Translations under genes and position numbers: made by a program | The notes under the pieces: generated by a model | What the model saw: the letters and a program-made list of their open reading frames with translations, nothing else | Database searches by the model: none | What the model was told of the DNA's origin: nothing | Assembly: GCF_017814975.1 (NCBI RefSeq) | Contig: NZ_JAGIQA010000012.1 | Coordinates: 174,769 to 238,768, forward strand | Source: Cupriavidus consociatus | Lineage (GTDB): Bacteria; Pseudomonadota; Gammaproteobacteria; Burkholderiales; Burkholderiaceae | DNA length: 64,000 nt | Direction: 5' to 3' | Shown here: positions 26,852-40,863 of the stretch, piece after piece | Layout of the letters: each line of letters opens with the position of its first letter | Position numbering within the stretch: position 1 is the stretch's first letter

Positions 26852-27195
26852 GTCTTGGCTCGGTGTGCGGCTGACCGCGCGGTGGCGCGGCGCCGGCAGG
26901 GATTGTCTGTGCTTGTTGTGGACCGTGCCGGGACGGCAATCAGGCTTGCCATGGGCCGGGTGGTGGCGAGTTTACCCCGGGCGCGGAAAACGCGTACGCC
27001 GCCCTTTGAAGGCGGCGGCACGGTAAAAAGTGGCGGTGCCGTGGCAAATGCGGCGCCGGGCCCCGATGGCAGCGGCACGCGCCTTTCAGCGGGAATACCG
27101 CCGCCGGCATCCATTACAATGCAGTGCCCGGTGCCCCGGCGCGTGCACAGTTGTACGCCCGCGGCAGCCGGGACATCCACTTTCGTAGCGACTCC
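26852..27195. other. Divergent intergenic region between the MFS gene and parE
   Basis: This is a non-coding, GC-rich stretch. The only recognisable signal is TACAAT (27115-27120), a likely -10 for parE, without a good -35. An in-frame ATG at 27124 could extend ParE by 24 residues but lacks conservation with the family. Confidence 0.4.
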
Positions 27196-29187
<1,992 letters not shown>

Positions 29188-29253
29188 CGCCGGAGCGCCG
29201 GCCCGCGATTGGGGGGATAATCCCCCGGTTCGCCAGACCAGCAGGCACGCACG

Positions 29254-30075
29254 ATGACGACGAGATCCCCCGGCAAACCATGGCGCAACGCGGCAGCCGC
29301 CGTGCTGGCGCTGGCCGGGCTCGCCTGTGCGCCGGCGGCGCACGCCGAGCTGTGGGGCTTTATCGACGCCGACGGCGTGGCGCACTTTGCCGACCAGAAG
29401 CTGGACGCGCGCTACAAGCTGTTCATGAGAGATGGCGGCAAGCTCGACAGCGCGCGGCTGGCCGCGATCCAGCGGGGCAAGGCGCAGGCCGGCATGGGCG
29501 ACGCAGGCGACATCGACCTCGAGCAGCACAAGCTCTACCGCTACGTCGTCAACCATCCCAACATCAAGACCGTCGAGCCGCTGATCCACCAGATCGCCAG
29601 CAAGCAGGACGTCGATCCCGCGCTGGTCAAGGCGGTGATGGCGGTGGAATCGGGCTTCAATCCCGGCGCGGTCTCGCCCAAGGGCGCGATCGGGCTGATG
29701 CAGGTAATTCCCGACACCGGCGCGCGCTTCGGCGTCAGCGCCGATCCGCGCCGCACGGTCGAGCAGAAACTGGCCGATCCGCGCACCAACATCACCGCCG
29801 GGGTGCGCTACCTGCGCTGGCTGATGCAGCTGTTCCCGAACGACCTTGAGCTGGTGCTGGCGGCCTACAACGCGGGCGAGGGCGCGGTGCAGCGCTACAA
29901 CAACCGGATTCCGCCGTACCCCGAGACGCGGCAGTATGTCAGCACCGTGCTGCAGTTTTATCGGTTCTACCAACCGTCGCAGTCCGCGCAGGGCGCGCGG
30001 CCGATGCGCGCCAGTGCCGCTGCCGACGGCCCGCGCGTGAAAATGGTGCTCGGCGGACGGCGCGACATGCCCTGA
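29254..30075 (+). CDS. Lytic transglycosylase (SLT domain)
   Basis: This is a 273-residue exported murein hydrolase: a signal peptide ending AAHA, an N-terminal segment of the DUF4124 type (ELWGFIDADGVAHFADQKLD), and an SLT domain (about 105-230) with the catalytic Glu in AVMAVESGFNPGAVSPKGAIGLMQ-type context, followed by NITAGVRYLRWLM and VLAAYNAGEGAV. It should cleave the MurNAc-GlcNAc bond to form anhydro-muropeptides. It sits 66 bases after parE and 69 before parC. Confidence 0.93.
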   Translation: MTTRSPGKPWRNAAAAVLALAGLACAPAAHAELWGFIDADGVAHFADQKLDARYKLFMRDGGKLDSARLAAIQRGKAQAGMGDAGDIDLEQHKLYRYVVNHPNIKTVEPLIHQIASKQDVDPALVKAVMAVESGFNPGAVSPKGAIGLMQVIPDTGARFGVSADPRRTVEQKLADPRTNITAGVRYLRWLMQLFPNDLELVLAAYNAGEGAVQRYNNRIPPYPETRQYVSTVLQFYRFYQPSQSAQGARPMRASAAADGPRVKMVLGGRRDMP

Positions 30076-30144
30076 CCGGCGTGACTGAACAACAAGCAAC
30101 CCGGCGCGCTGCTTCAACATGGCGCGCCGAATTCTTGCCTATCC

Positions 30145-32484
<2,340 letters not shown>

Positions 32485-32501
32485 ATGGCCTGCTGGTTTG
32501 C

Positions 32502-32620
32502 GCCCCTCTCCCGCTTGCGGGAGAGGGGCAGGGGGTGAGGGCAGGCGGTGGCATACCGCAGGCTTGACTTCGAAGACGCTTCCGCCCTCACCCCAACCCT
32601 CTCCGGCAAGCGGGAGAGGG
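32502..32620. repeat. Pair of inverted REP-like palindromes between convergent genes
   Basis: The first unit has a perfect 11-bp stem (GCCCCTCTCCC/GGGAGAGGGGC, 32502-32529) around GCTTGC, followed by GGGGGTGAGGGC. The second (about 32588-32620) is its reverse complement, so both can also pair with each other. Related single palindromes occur at 46619-46652 and 50971-51000. Position after parC and the ABC exporter gene suggests a bidirectional transcription end. Confidence 0.75.
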
Positions 32621-32645
32621 AGTCCCCAACCTGGCGGGCAACATC

Positions 32646-34475
32646 TCAATCCACCCCCACAAATCCCCCCGTCTGGTGCGCCCACAGCCGCGCATACAGT
32701 CCCCCATGCGCGAGCAACTCCGCGTGCGTGCCGTTCTCCACGATGTGCCCGTTGTCCAGCACCACCAGCCGGTCCATGCGTGCGATCGTCGACAGCCGGT
32801 GCGCGATGGCGATCACTGTCTTGCCTTGCATCAGCGTTTCCAGGCTGTCCTGGATCGCCGCTTCCACTTCCGAGTCCAGCGCCGAGGTCGCTTCGTCCAG
32901 AATCAGGATCGGTGCGTTCTTCAGCAGCACCCGCGCAATCGCGATGCGCTGGCGCTGTCCGCCTGACAGCTTCACGCCGCGCTCGCCCACCTGCGCTTCC
33001 AGCCCGGTATTGCCGTGGGCATCGATCAGGTCAGGAGTGAACTCGTCCGCGCGGGCGCGGTGCAGCGCTTCGGCCAGCTCGGCCTCGGTGCTGGAGGGTT
33101 TGCCATACAGCAGGTTCTCACGGATCGAGCGGTGCAGCAGCGAGGTGTCCTGCGTCACCATGCCGATCTGCGCGCGCAGGCTTTCCTGCGTGACATCGGC
33201 GATGTCCTGCCCGTCGATCAGGATGCGGCCGCTTTCCACGTCATAGAGCCGCAGCAGCAGGTTGACCAGCGTCGACTTGCCGGCGCCGGAAGGGCCGACC
33301 AGCCCGATCTTCTCGCCCGGCCGCACCGTCAGGTTGACGCCTTCGATCACGCCCGAGCCCTTGCCATAGTGGAACCCCACCTGCTCGAAGCGGACTTCGC
33401 CCTGCGTCACGCGCAGCGGTTGCGCCCTGGCGCGGTCGGTGACCTGGCGCGGCACGGCGATGGTCTTCATGCCGTCCTGCACCTGCCCGACGTTCTCGAA
33501 GATGCCGTTGACCACCCACATGATCCAGCCGGACATATTGTTGATGCGGATCACCAGCCCCGTGGTCAGCGCGATCGCGCCGGTGGTGACATGCCCGGTG
33601 CTCCACAGCCAAACCGCCAGCCCGGTGGTGCCGGCGATCAGCGCGCCGTTCATCGCGGTGATGGTGACGTCCATGCCGCTGACCATGCGCCCGGCCTGGC
33701 GCGTCTTCTCGGTCTGCTCGGCCATGGCGTCGCGCGCGTAGTCTTCTTCCTGCCGGGTATGGGCGAACAGCTTGAGCGTGGTGATGTTGGTATAGCCATC
33801 GACGATGCGCCCCATCAGCCGCGAGCGCGATTCGGTGGCGATCACCGAGCGCTCCTTCACGCGCGGCACGAAATACAGCAGCGCGGCCACGTAGCAGACG
33901 ATCCAGAGCAGCAGCGGGATCATCAGCCGCCAGTCGGCCTGCGCGAACAGCACCAGCGAACTGACCGCGTAGATCACCACGTGCCACAGCGCGTCGACCG
34001 CCTGCACGGCGGAGTCGCGCAGCGAGAAGCCGGTCTGCATGATGCGCTGGGCGATGCGCCCGGCAAAGTCGTTCTGGAAGAACGACAGGCTCTGCTTGAG
34101 CACGTAGCGGTGGTTCTGCCAGCGGATCAGGTTGGACAGGCTGGGATTGATGACCTGGTGCACCAGAACGTCATGCAGGCCGAAGAAGATGGGACGCAGC
34201 AGCACTGCCACCACCAGCATCCACACCAGTTCGTCGCGATGCCGGGTGAAGAATTCCGCGCCTGGCGTGCTCTGCGCCATGTCGACCAGCCGGCCGAGGA
34301 AGCTGAACAGCGCCACCTCGATCAGCGCGCCGACCAGGCCCACCAGCAACAGCAGCACGAACACGCCCCAGACTTCGCGCAAGTACCAGGTGTAGAAGCG
34401 CAGGACCTGGCCTGGCGGCTCGCGGTCAGGCATGTGGCGGAACGGGTCGATCAGTCTTTCCAGGCGACGCAACAT
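32646..34475 (-). CDS. ABC exporter, fused membrane and ATPase domains
   Basis: This 609-residue half-transporter has a six-helix type IV exporter domain (about 25-340) and a C-terminal ATPase with Walker A GPSGAGKST, signature LSGGQRQR and Walker B ILILDEATSALD. It acts as a dimer in the inner membrane. The substrate is not evident: it resembles multidrug and lipid A-type exporters in general, and no adaptor gene lies beside it. It stands alone, with lldP downstream of its start region on the same strand but behind its own terminator. Confidence 0.9.
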   Translation of the reverse strand: MLRRLERLIDPFRHMPDREPPGQVLRFYTWYLREVWGVFVLLLLVGLVGALIEVALFSFLGRLVDMAQSTPGAEFFTRHRDELVWMLVVAVLLRPIFFGLHDVLVHQVINPSLSNLIRWQNHRYVLKQSLSFFQNDFAGRIAQRIMQTGFSLRDSAVQAVDALWHVVIYAVSSLVLFAQADWRLMIPLLLWIVCYVAALLYFVPRVKERSVIATESRSRLMGRIVDGYTNITTLKLFAHTRQEEDYARDAMAEQTEKTRQAGRMVSGMDVTITAMNGALIAGTTGLAVWLWSTGHVTTGAIALTTGLVIRINNMSGWIMWVVNGIFENVGQVQDGMKTIAVPRQVTDRARAQPLRVTQGEVRFEQVGFHYGKGSGVIEGVNLTVRPGEKIGLVGPSGAGKSTLVNLLLRLYDVESGRILIDGQDIADVTQESLRAQIGMVTQDTSLLHRSIRENLLYGKPSSTEAELAEALHRARADEFTPDLIDAHGNTGLEAQVGERGVKLSGGQRQRIAIARVLLKNAPILILDEATSALDSEVEAAIQDSLETLMQGKTVIAIAHRLSTIARMDRLVVLDNGHIVENGTHAELLAHGGLYARLWAHQTGGFVGVD

Positions 34476-34576
34476 GGCAGGTTCCCGTTGTGTGCCACGG
34501 CGCGCCCAGCCGGCTTGTGGGACCCCGGGGGCGCTTGCGGCGGATCAGACGCAACATGATACGCGCGTTGCCCAAT

Positions 34577-34602
34577 GGAAAAGCCCCGCCAGCGGCGGGG
34601 CC
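34577..34602 (-). terminator. Rho-independent terminator of the L-lactate permease gene
   Basis: On the minus strand GCCCCGCC/GGCGGGGC pairs around a 3-base loop and is followed by TTTTCC. It lies about 45 bases after the permease stop. Confidence 0.8.
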
Positions 34603-34645
34603 TTGACTGAAACGAGATGCCGAAACTTCCGCGGCGGCAGGGCAA

Positions 34646-36328
34646 TCAGGGGTGGTGGATCACCATGTGCGTGAACGGCGGCACGTAGGCCTGCAGCGTC
34701 ACGAACAGGCCCACCAGGATCGCCAGCACGATCGAGTGGAAGAACACGTAGCGCAGGATGTCGCCTTCGTGGCCGTACCACTTGGTTGCCGTGGAGGCCA
34801 CCACGATGGACTGCGCGTCGATCATCTTGCCCATCACGCCGCCCGAGCTGTTGGCCGACGCCATCAGCACCGGCGACAGGCCCAGCTGCTCGGCGGTGGT
34901 CTTCTGCAGGCCGCCGAACAGCACGTTCGAGGCCGTGTCCGAGCCGGTCAGCGCCACGCCCAGCCAGCCCAGCATGGTGCCGAACAGCGGGTAGAACACG
35001 CCGGTGTGGGCGAAGGCCAGGCCCAGGGTGGCATCGAGGCCCGAGTAGCGGGTCAGGTAGCCGACGCCGAACATCGCGCAGATGGTCAGCAGCGAGTAGC
35101 GCACCAGCTTGATGGTTTCCCAGTACTCCTTGAACAGGCGCGGCACCGAGTAGCCCATCAGCAGGCCGCCAGCGATGGCCGAGACAAAGATGCCGGTGCC
35201 GGCCATCGACAGCACGTTGAAGTTGAACACGGCGCCTTCGATGACTTCCTTGGGCACCACCGGCGGCACCTTGACGATGGCCTTGTCCAGGCCCGGGACC
35301 GGGAATTTCCACGCCCACAGGCTATCCATCAGCTTCTTGAACTCGGGGATGCCCCAGACGAACACGAACACCGTCAGGATCACCCACGGCATCCAGGCCT
35401 TCGCCACCGAGATGCCGGCCGAGGCGGCGCTGGCGCGGGCGTCGGCTTCGAGCGCTTCGGGGTGGTCGACCTTGGAGTCGTCGTGGCGGCCCAGGATCTT
35501 GGTCGAAGTCCAGATTTCCTTCGGATGCCAGATCTTCAGGAACAGCGTCAGCGAGCCCATCGACACCAGCGCCGCGATCACGTCCACCAGCCACGGGCCA
35601 TGGAAGTTCGACACCAGGAACTGCGGGATGGCGAAGCTCACGCCCGCGACCAGGATCGCCGGCCAGATCGCCAGCATGCCGCGGAAGCCGGCAAAGGCCC
35701 AGATCAGCCAGAACGGCACGATCACCGAGAAGAACGGCAGCTGTCGGCCAATCATGGCCGACAGGTCTAGCAGGTCAAGGCCGGTCACCGAAGCCAGGCC
35801 GATGATGGGCGCGCCCAGCGCGCCATAGGCCACCGGCGCGGTATTGGCGATCAGTGCCAGCCCCGAGGCGGCCAGCGGCGAAAAGCCGAGGCCGATCAGG
35901 ATGGCGCCGGTCACGGCCACCGGCGTGCCGAAGCCGGCCGCACCCTCGAAGAAGGCGCCAAAGCTGAACGCCACCAGCAGCAGCTGCAGGCGGCGGTCCT
36001 CGGTGATGCCGGAGATCGAGTTCTGCAGCACCTTGAACGATCCGTTCAGCGTGGTGAGCCGGTGCAGGAAGATGATGTTCAGCACGATCCAGCCGATCGG
36101 GAACAGCCCCGAGACGATGCCGAGCCCCGCGGCCTTGCCGGCCATCGCCGCCGGCATGCCGAACACCGTCGATGCCACGATGATGCCCATCACCAGTGCC
36201 AGTCCGGCTGCCAGGTGTGCCTGCATATGAAAGAACGCCAGCGCTGCCAGCAGCACGGCAACCGGAATGCCCGCGGCAATGGTCGACAGCGCCATATTGC
36301 CCAGCGGGTCATAGACTTGACTCCACAC
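34646..36328 (-). CDS. lldP: L-lactate permease (LctP family)
   Basis: This 560-residue membrane protein has about 12-14 helices. Family motifs are clear: FGAFFEGAAGFGTPVAVTGAIL, SPLAASGLALIANTAPVAYGALG, and near the C-terminus LTGSDTASNVLFGGLQ and ASANSSGGVMGKMI. It imports lactate (and often glycolate) with protons. The start is a GTG at 36328 with GAGGAGG nine bases upstream. No lactate dehydrogenase gene lies beside it in this window. Confidence 0.94.
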   Translation of the reverse strand: MWSQVYDPLGNMALSTIAAGIPVAVLLAALAFFHMQAHLAAGLALVMGIIVASTVFGMPAAMAGKAAGLGIVSGLFPIGWIVLNIIFLHRLTTLNGSFKVLQNSISGITEDRRLQLLLVAFSFGAFFEGAAGFGTPVAVTGAILIGLGFSPLAASGLALIANTAPVAYGALGAPIIGLASVTGLDLLDLSAMIGRQLPFFSVIVPFWLIWAFAGFRGMLAIWPAILVAGVSFAIPQFLVSNFHGPWLVDVIAALVSMGSLTLFLKIWHPKEIWTSTKILGRHDDSKVDHPEALEADARASAASAGISVAKAWMPWVILTVFVFVWGIPEFKKLMDSLWAWKFPVPGLDKAIVKVPPVVPKEVIEGAVFNFNVLSMAGTGIFVSAIAGGLLMGYSVPRLFKEYWETIKLVRYSLLTICAMFGVGYLTRYSGLDATLGLAFAHTGVFYPLFGTMLGWLGVALTGSDTASNVLFGGLQKTTAEQLGLSPVLMASANSSGGVMGKMIDAQSIVVASTATKWYGHEGDILRYVFFHSIVLAILVGLFVTLQAYVPPFTHMVIHHP

Positions 36329-36739
36329 GATCGAAATCCTCCTCAGGTTGGCTCGGGGAGCCCGGGCGATCTATGTGCCCTGGGCGACCCGCTTGCGCTT
36401 TGCACCGGCGTGCGGCATCCGCCGCGGCCGGGAAAGAACCAGCGATTGTAGGAACGGGTTCCGTGTTCGCCGACGTACATTGCGTCATGCATGGCATGAG
36501 CCACATTCAGGGGTCAGGGTTTCCCTGAGGGAATTACAGCGCACGCGGGGCGTACCCGGCACACCGGTGAGAGTACTCTAAACGGCGCCTGTTGCAAAAG
36601 TATGCCCGCCTGCGCGCGGCCCGGATGACTGGCCCGGCAGCCATGGCGAGGACTGGCGCGAGTGCGGCCGGGCGGCGCATACTGTCGTTCGCCATCAAGC
36701 GGGCGCCGCCCGCACCCCCATACCGAACGAGGCTGCCCA
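36329..36739. other. Divergent intergenic region between lldP and a LysE-family gene
   Basis: These 411 bases hold no gene I can support. Short frames are unconserved-looking and lack ribosome sites. No clear LldR-type palindrome was found. Confidence 0.4.
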
Positions 36740-37393
36740 ATGACTGAATTCCTGCCCGCGTGGCCGCTGCTGACCGCCTTCGTGCTGGCCAGCCTGGCGC
36801 TGGCCATCACTCCCGGCCCGGCCGTGGTCTACATCGTGACGCGCACGCTGGCGCAAGGCCGGCAGGCCGGGCTGGCGTCGATCGGCGCGGTGGCGCTGGG
36901 CAACCTGGGCAACGCCATCGGCGCATCGCTGGGGCTGGCGGTGCTGTTCTCGGTCTCCGCGCTGGCGTTCTCGGTGGTCAAGTATGCGGGGGCGGCCTAC
37001 CTGATCTGGCTGGGCATCCGTGCGCTGCGGGGCGGCGGCACCGCGGCAGACGGTGGCACGCCGGAGGTGGCGCAGCGCAGCCTGCGCCAGGTGATGCGCG
37101 ACGGCTTCGTGGTGGCGCTGCTCAACCCCAAGACCGCGATCTTCTTCGCCGCCTTCCTGCCGCAGTTCATGAACCCGGCCGGTTCGGCGCTGGCGCAGAG
37201 CCTGGCGCTGGGCGTGGCCTTTGTGCTGATCGCCGCCACCACTGACGCCTGCTACGTCATGGCCGCGGCCGCGGTAATGCCGGCGCTGCGCCGCGCCGGG
37301 CGGGCGCGCGCATTCGGCCGCTACCTGACGGGTGCGGCGTTTATCGGGCTGGGGATCTTTACGGCGACTTCGGGCTCGCGCGCCGCGAAGTAG
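36740..37393 (+). CDS. LysE/RhtB-family amino-acid exporter
   Basis: This 217-residue protein has six predicted membrane helices and the LysE family signatures: ALAITPGPAVVYIVTRTLAQG near the N-terminus, GIRALRGGG after helix 3, and FVVALLNPKTAIFFAAFLPQF. It exports an amino acid or derivative; the substrate is unknown. GAGG lies eight bases before the ATG. It converges on the GST gene. Confidence 0.9.
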   Translation: MTEFLPAWPLLTAFVLASLALAITPGPAVVYIVTRTLAQGRQAGLASIGAVALGNLGNAIGASLGLAVLFSVSALAFSVVKYAGAAYLIWLGIRALRGGGTAADGGTPEVAQRSLRQVMRDGFVVALLNPKTAIFFAAFLPQFMNPAGSALAQSLALGVAFVLIAATTDACYVMAAAAVMPALRRAGRARAFGRYLTGAAFIGLGIFTATSGSRAAK

Positions 37394-37413
37394 GCAGGCA
37401 GAAGCAGCGCAAG

Positions 37414-37447
37414 GAAAAAACTGCCGCCGCTCAGCGCAGCGGCAGTT
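37414..37447 (-). terminator. Terminator overlapping the end of the GST gene
   Basis: On the minus strand AACTGCCGC pairs with GCGGCAGTT and runs into TTTTTTCC. The upstream arm lies within the last codons of the GST coding sequence, an economical gene-terminator overlap. Confidence 0.7.
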
Positions 37448-38075
37448 CCAGGATGCCGCCGGCGGCAGGGCGGGCGCGCATTGCCGCCAGCCACCGCTCC
37501 AGGTCCGGCCGCGGCTGGTGCGGGACCGGCAAGCCCATCCAGCGGTGCGCGGCGCAGGCCAGCGAGATGTCGGCCATGGTGAAGCGGTCGCCGCCGATGA
37601 ACTCGCGGCCCGCCAGCGCCTTGTCGAGCAGGTCGGCCAGCGGCTCGGTGCGCGCGCACGAGGCCCGGATGTCGGCGTCGTCGCGCTCTGCGGCGGGCTT
37701 GCGCACCAGGTTCAGGAACGCCGTCACCATCGCCGGGCTGAAGGCCGTAGTCTGCCAGTCCATCCAGCGGTCGGCCGAGGCGCGCGCCTTGACGTCTTCG
37801 GGCCACAGCGTGCCCTCGCCGTAGCGCGCGCACAGGTAGCGCACGATCGCGTTCGATTCCCACAGCACGAAGGGCTCGCCGCCCACGTCCGTGCCGCGGA
37901 AATCCTCGATCACCGGGATCTGGCGGTTCGGGTTCAGGCGGACGTAGGCCTCGGTGTCGAGGTCGCCCTTGTTCACGCCGATATCGACGCGCTCATGGTC
38001 CAGGTGCAGCTCGCGCGCGCACCAGACCACCTTCTGCACGTTGATGGAGGAGAGTCGGCCCCAGATACGCAGCAT
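37431..38075 (-). CDS. Glutathione S-transferase family protein
   Basis: This 214-residue protein has a thioredoxin-like N-terminal domain (RIWGRLSSINVQKVVWCARE, NRQIPVIEDF, LWESNAIVRYLC, the last being the glutathione-binding ESxAI motif) and an all-helical C-terminal domain (FTMADISLACAAHRW). It should conjugate or reduce substrates with glutathione. The substrate is unknown. It is the last gene of a minus-strand run that begins at the VOC gene, 33 bases after the aminotransferase gene. Confidence 0.92.
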   Translation of the reverse strand: MLRIWGRLSSINVQKVVWCARELHLDHERVDIGVNKGDLDTEAYVRLNPNRQIPVIEDFRGTDVGGEPFVLWESNAIVRYLCARYGEGTLWPEDVKARASADRWMDWQTTAFSPAMVTAFLNLVRKPAAERDDADIRASCARTEPLADLLDKALAGREFIGGDRFTMADISLACAAHRWMGLPVPHQPRPDLERWLAAMRARPAAGGILELPLR

Positions 38076-38108
38076 GTCGGCTCCTGGAATGCGCGCGCCC
38101 GTGCGGCG

Positions 38109-39299
38109 TCAGGCCGCGCGCGGTTGCTTGGCGGCAGCGGCGGCGATGGACTCGCGGAACAGTTCGCCCAGGATCGCCACGCCCTGCTCGATGCGCTCGG
38201 GCGGCACCGTGACGAAGGCCAGGCGCAGCGCATTGCGCTTCGGGTTGCTGGCGTAGAACGGCGCGCCCGGCACATACGCCACATTGCGCTTCACCGCCTC
38301 TTCCAGGATAGCCATGCTGTCCAGCCCCTCGGGCAGCTCCATCCAGATGAACATGCCGCCTTCGGGCGTGTTCCAGGTCACGCCTTCCGGCATGTGGCGC
38401 TTGAGCGCATCCAGCATGGTCTGGCACTGCTTGCTGTAAAGCTCGCGGATGGTCGGGATATGGCGGTCGAGCAGGCCGTCGCGCACGGTCTCGTAGGCCA
38501 CGCGCTGCGTGAACGTCGGCGTGTGCAGGTCCGATGCCTGCTTGGCCTGGCACAGCTTGAAGTGCAGCTCGGGCGGGGCGATCACGTAGCCCAGGCGCAT
38601 GCCGGGAGCCAGGATCTTGGAGAACGAGCCCATGTAGATCACGCCATCCGGGTTCATCGACAGCAGCGTCGGCAGCTGGTCGCCGGTGTAGCTGAGCGCG
38701 CCGTACGGATCGTCTTCCACCACCAGCACGCCCAGTTCCTGAGCGCGTGCCACCAGCGCCTGGCGGCGCTCCAGCGGCAGGCGGCGCCCGGTCGGGTTCT
38801 GGAAGTTGGGCAGGGCGTACAGGAAGCGCGCGCCGGCGGTCAGCTCGGGCGTCAGCGCCTCGGGCACCAGGCCCTTGTCGTCGGTCGGGATCGAGACGAA
38901 TTCCGGCTCGAACAGCGAGAACGCCTGCAGCGCGCCGAGGTAGCTGGGGGTTTCTACCATCACCTTGCTGCCCGGGTCGATCATCACCTTGGCGATCAGG
39001 TCCAGCGCCTGCTGCGAACCGGTGACGATCAGCACGCGCTCGACGCCCACGCCGTGGCGCCTGGCGACGAATTCACGCAGCGGCAGGTAGCCTTCGGTCG
39101 CGGCGTATTGCAGCGCCGCCTGCGGGTTGTCGGCGAATACGCGGGCCGTCGCTGCCTCCATGGCCGCTACCGGGAACGAGGCCGGCGACGGCAGGCCGCC
39201 GGCGAACGAAATGACTTCCGGACGCTCGGTGACCTTGAGGATTTCGCGGATGGCCGAGCTGGTCAGTTGCTGCGCCCGGCGGGAGATGGCCCATTTCAT
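38109..39299 (-). CDS. PLP-dependent aminotransferase, class I/II (2-aminoadipate type)
   Basis: This 396-residue fold-type I enzyme has substrate-binding features FAGGLPSPASFP, GSQQALDLIAKV, YALPNFQNPTGRRL and VVEDDPYGALSY, and the PLP lysine in GSFSKILAPGMRLGY. The pattern fits the LysN/ARO8-type clade that acts on broad-range amino acids, including branched-chain, aromatic and 2-aminoadipate substrates. It resembles the aminotransferase half of the MocR regulator at the other end of this run. Neighbours (RidA-like, exporters) suggest amino-acid conversion and overflow control. Confidence 0.92.
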   Translation of the reverse strand: MKWAISRRAQQLTSSAIREILKVTERPEVISFAGGLPSPASFPVAAMEAATARVFADNPQAALQYAATEGYLPLREFVARRHGVGVERVLIVTGSQQALDLIAKVMIDPGSKVMVETPSYLGALQAFSLFEPEFVSIPTDDKGLVPEALTPELTAGARFLYALPNFQNPTGRRLPLERRQALVARAQELGVLVVEDDPYGALSYTGDQLPTLLSMNPDGVIYMGSFSKILAPGMRLGYVIAPPELHFKLCQAKQASDLHTPTFTQRVAYETVRDGLLDRHIPTIRELYSKQCQTMLDALKRHMPEGVTWNTPEGGMFIWMELPEGLDSMAILEEAVKRNVAYVPGAPFYASNPKRNALRLAFVTVPPERIEQGVAILGELFRESIAAAAAKQPRAA

Positions 39300-39381
39300 G
39301 ATGTGTCTCTTCTGGTCTGGGGAGGGTGTTTCTGTGTGGCAAGGCCGGCCAGTCGCGGTCGCCCGCGCCGGCCGGCGGAAA

Positions 39382-39837
39382 TTACTGCACTTCGACGATC
39401 ATTTCGATCTCGACACAGGCGCCCAGCGGCACCTGCGCCACGCCGAAGGCGCTGCGCGCGTGCTTGCCCTTTTCGCCGAAGACCTCGGCCAGGAACTCGG
39501 AAGCGCCGTTGGTGACCAGGTGCTGCTCGGTGAACTCGGGGGTGGAGTTGACCAGGCTCATCACCTTGACGATGCGGGTGACGCGGTTCAGGTCGCCAAC
39601 ATGCGCATGCAGCGTGGCCAGCAGGTCGATGGCGATGGCGCGCGCGGCGGCCTTGCCGGATTCGGTGTCGATGTCCTTGCCCAGCTTGCCGGCCCATACC
39701 TTGCCGTCCTTGCGGGCGATATGGCCCGACAGGAATACGGTGTTGCCGGTCTGAGCGGCCATCACGTAGGCTGCGGCAGGGGCGTTGGCGGTCGGCAGTT
39801 CGACGCCGAGGCGGGCAAGGGTGTCGTAGACGGACAT
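39382..39837 (-). CDS. RidA/YjgF-family protein
   Basis: This 151-residue protein belongs to the Rid family (VSVYDTLARLGVELP-like start, GNTVFLSGHIARKDGKVWAG, RVTRIVKVMSLVNSTPEF). Rid proteins hydrolyse reactive enamine/imine intermediates released by PLP enzymes. I could not confirm the RidA catalytic arginine, so it may be another Rid subgroup. Its place next to a PLP aminotransferase gene fits damage control of that enzyme's by-products. Confidence 0.88.
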   Translation of the reverse strand: MSVYDTLARLGVELPTANAPAAAYVMAAQTGNTVFLSGHIARKDGKVWAGKLGKDIDTESGKAAARAIAIDLLATLHAHVGDLNRVTRIVKVMSLVNSTPEFTEQHLVTNGASEFLAEVFGEKGKHARSAFGVAQVPLGACVEIEMIVEVQ

Positions 39838-39852
39838 GTGTGGGACTCCTGG

Positions 39853-40833
39853 TCAGTGAATGCGTCCTGGACGGACTGGGAACGTTTCCGGGGCGGGTGC
39901 GCCCTGGCGCACGGCGGCGCGGCGGCCAAGGGCCACGACGCCGATCACCGCTACCGCGAAGGCGATGGTGGGGGCGTCAAGCGGCTCGGACAGGATCAGC
40001 GCACCGCCCGCCAGCGTCAGGAACGGCTGCAGCAATTGTATCTGCCCGACGCGGGCCACGCCGCCTTTTGCGAGGCCGGCGTACCAGAAAAGGAAGCCGA
40101 CAAACATCGAGAACACCGAAACATAGGCCATGCCGGCCCAGGCACGCGGCGACGCCGCGGCGATAGCGGGCAGGTCGCGCAGCGCCAGCCAGGCCACCAC
40201 CGGCACCAGCACCGGCAGCGATGCCACCAGCGCCCAGCTGATGGTTTCCAACCCGCCCAGCTCGCGCGACAGCTTGCCGCCCTCGGCATAGCCCAGAGCC
40301 CCGAGCACCACCGCGGCAAACAGGTACCAGTCGGCGTGCTGCAGGCCGCCGGCGCCTTGCCAGACGGCGAAGCCGACCACCAGCGCGCTGCCGGCAACGG
40401 CCGACAGCCAGAACCCCGCCGACGGCCGCTCGCGCCCGAACCAGGCCGCGAACACGGCCGTGACCAGCGGCAGCAGGCCGACCACGATGGCGCCGTGGCC
40501 GGCCGGCACCTCGCGCATCGCCAGCGACGAGAACACCGGGAAGCCGACCACCACGCCCAGCGCAGTGAGCGCCAGCCGCGGCCACTGGCCGCCGCGGGGG
40601 CGGCGTGCCGCGGCCAGCGCACCGCGCATGGCCAGCACCGCCAGCGCCAGCAGCGCGGCCAGGATGGCGCGCGCCAGCGCGACGAAGATCGGGTCCAGTT
40701 CGGCCACCGCCATGCGCGTGAACGGCAGCGTCTGGCTGAAGATGGCCACGCCGAGGAAGCCGAGCAGCATGCCGCCGGAAGGCGGCGCGGCGGGTATGGA
40801 GGCGGGCGAGGATGCGGGAGAGGAAGCGGGCAT
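39853..40833 (-). CDS. EamA/DMT-family transporter
   Basis: This is a 326-residue protein with about ten membrane helices in two EamA repeats (first about 20-150, second about 170-305, with WALVASLPVLVPVVAWL and VGQIQLLQPFLTLAGGALIL). An Ala/Ser/Pro-rich leader precedes it. Such proteins export amino acids or metabolites. Fifteen bases separate its end from the RidA-like start. Substrate unknown. Confidence 0.9.
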   Translation of the reverse strand: MPASSPASSPASIPAAPPSGGMLLGFLGVAIFSQTLPFTRMAVAELDPIFVALARAILAALLALAVLAMRGALAAARRPRGGQWPRLALTALGVVVGFPVFSSLAMREVPAGHGAIVVGLLPLVTAVFAAWFGRERPSAGFWLSAVAGSALVVGFAVWQGAGGLQHADWYLFAAVVLGALGYAEGGKLSRELGGLETISWALVASLPVLVPVVAWLALRDLPAIAAASPRAWAGMAYVSVFSMFVGFLFWYAGLAKGGVARVGQIQLLQPFLTLAGGALILSEPLDAPTIAFAVAVIGVVALGRRAAVRQGAPAPETFPVRPGRIH

Positions 40834-40863
40834 GGTTGGCCTCTTGTGTTCTTGTCGTTCAGT

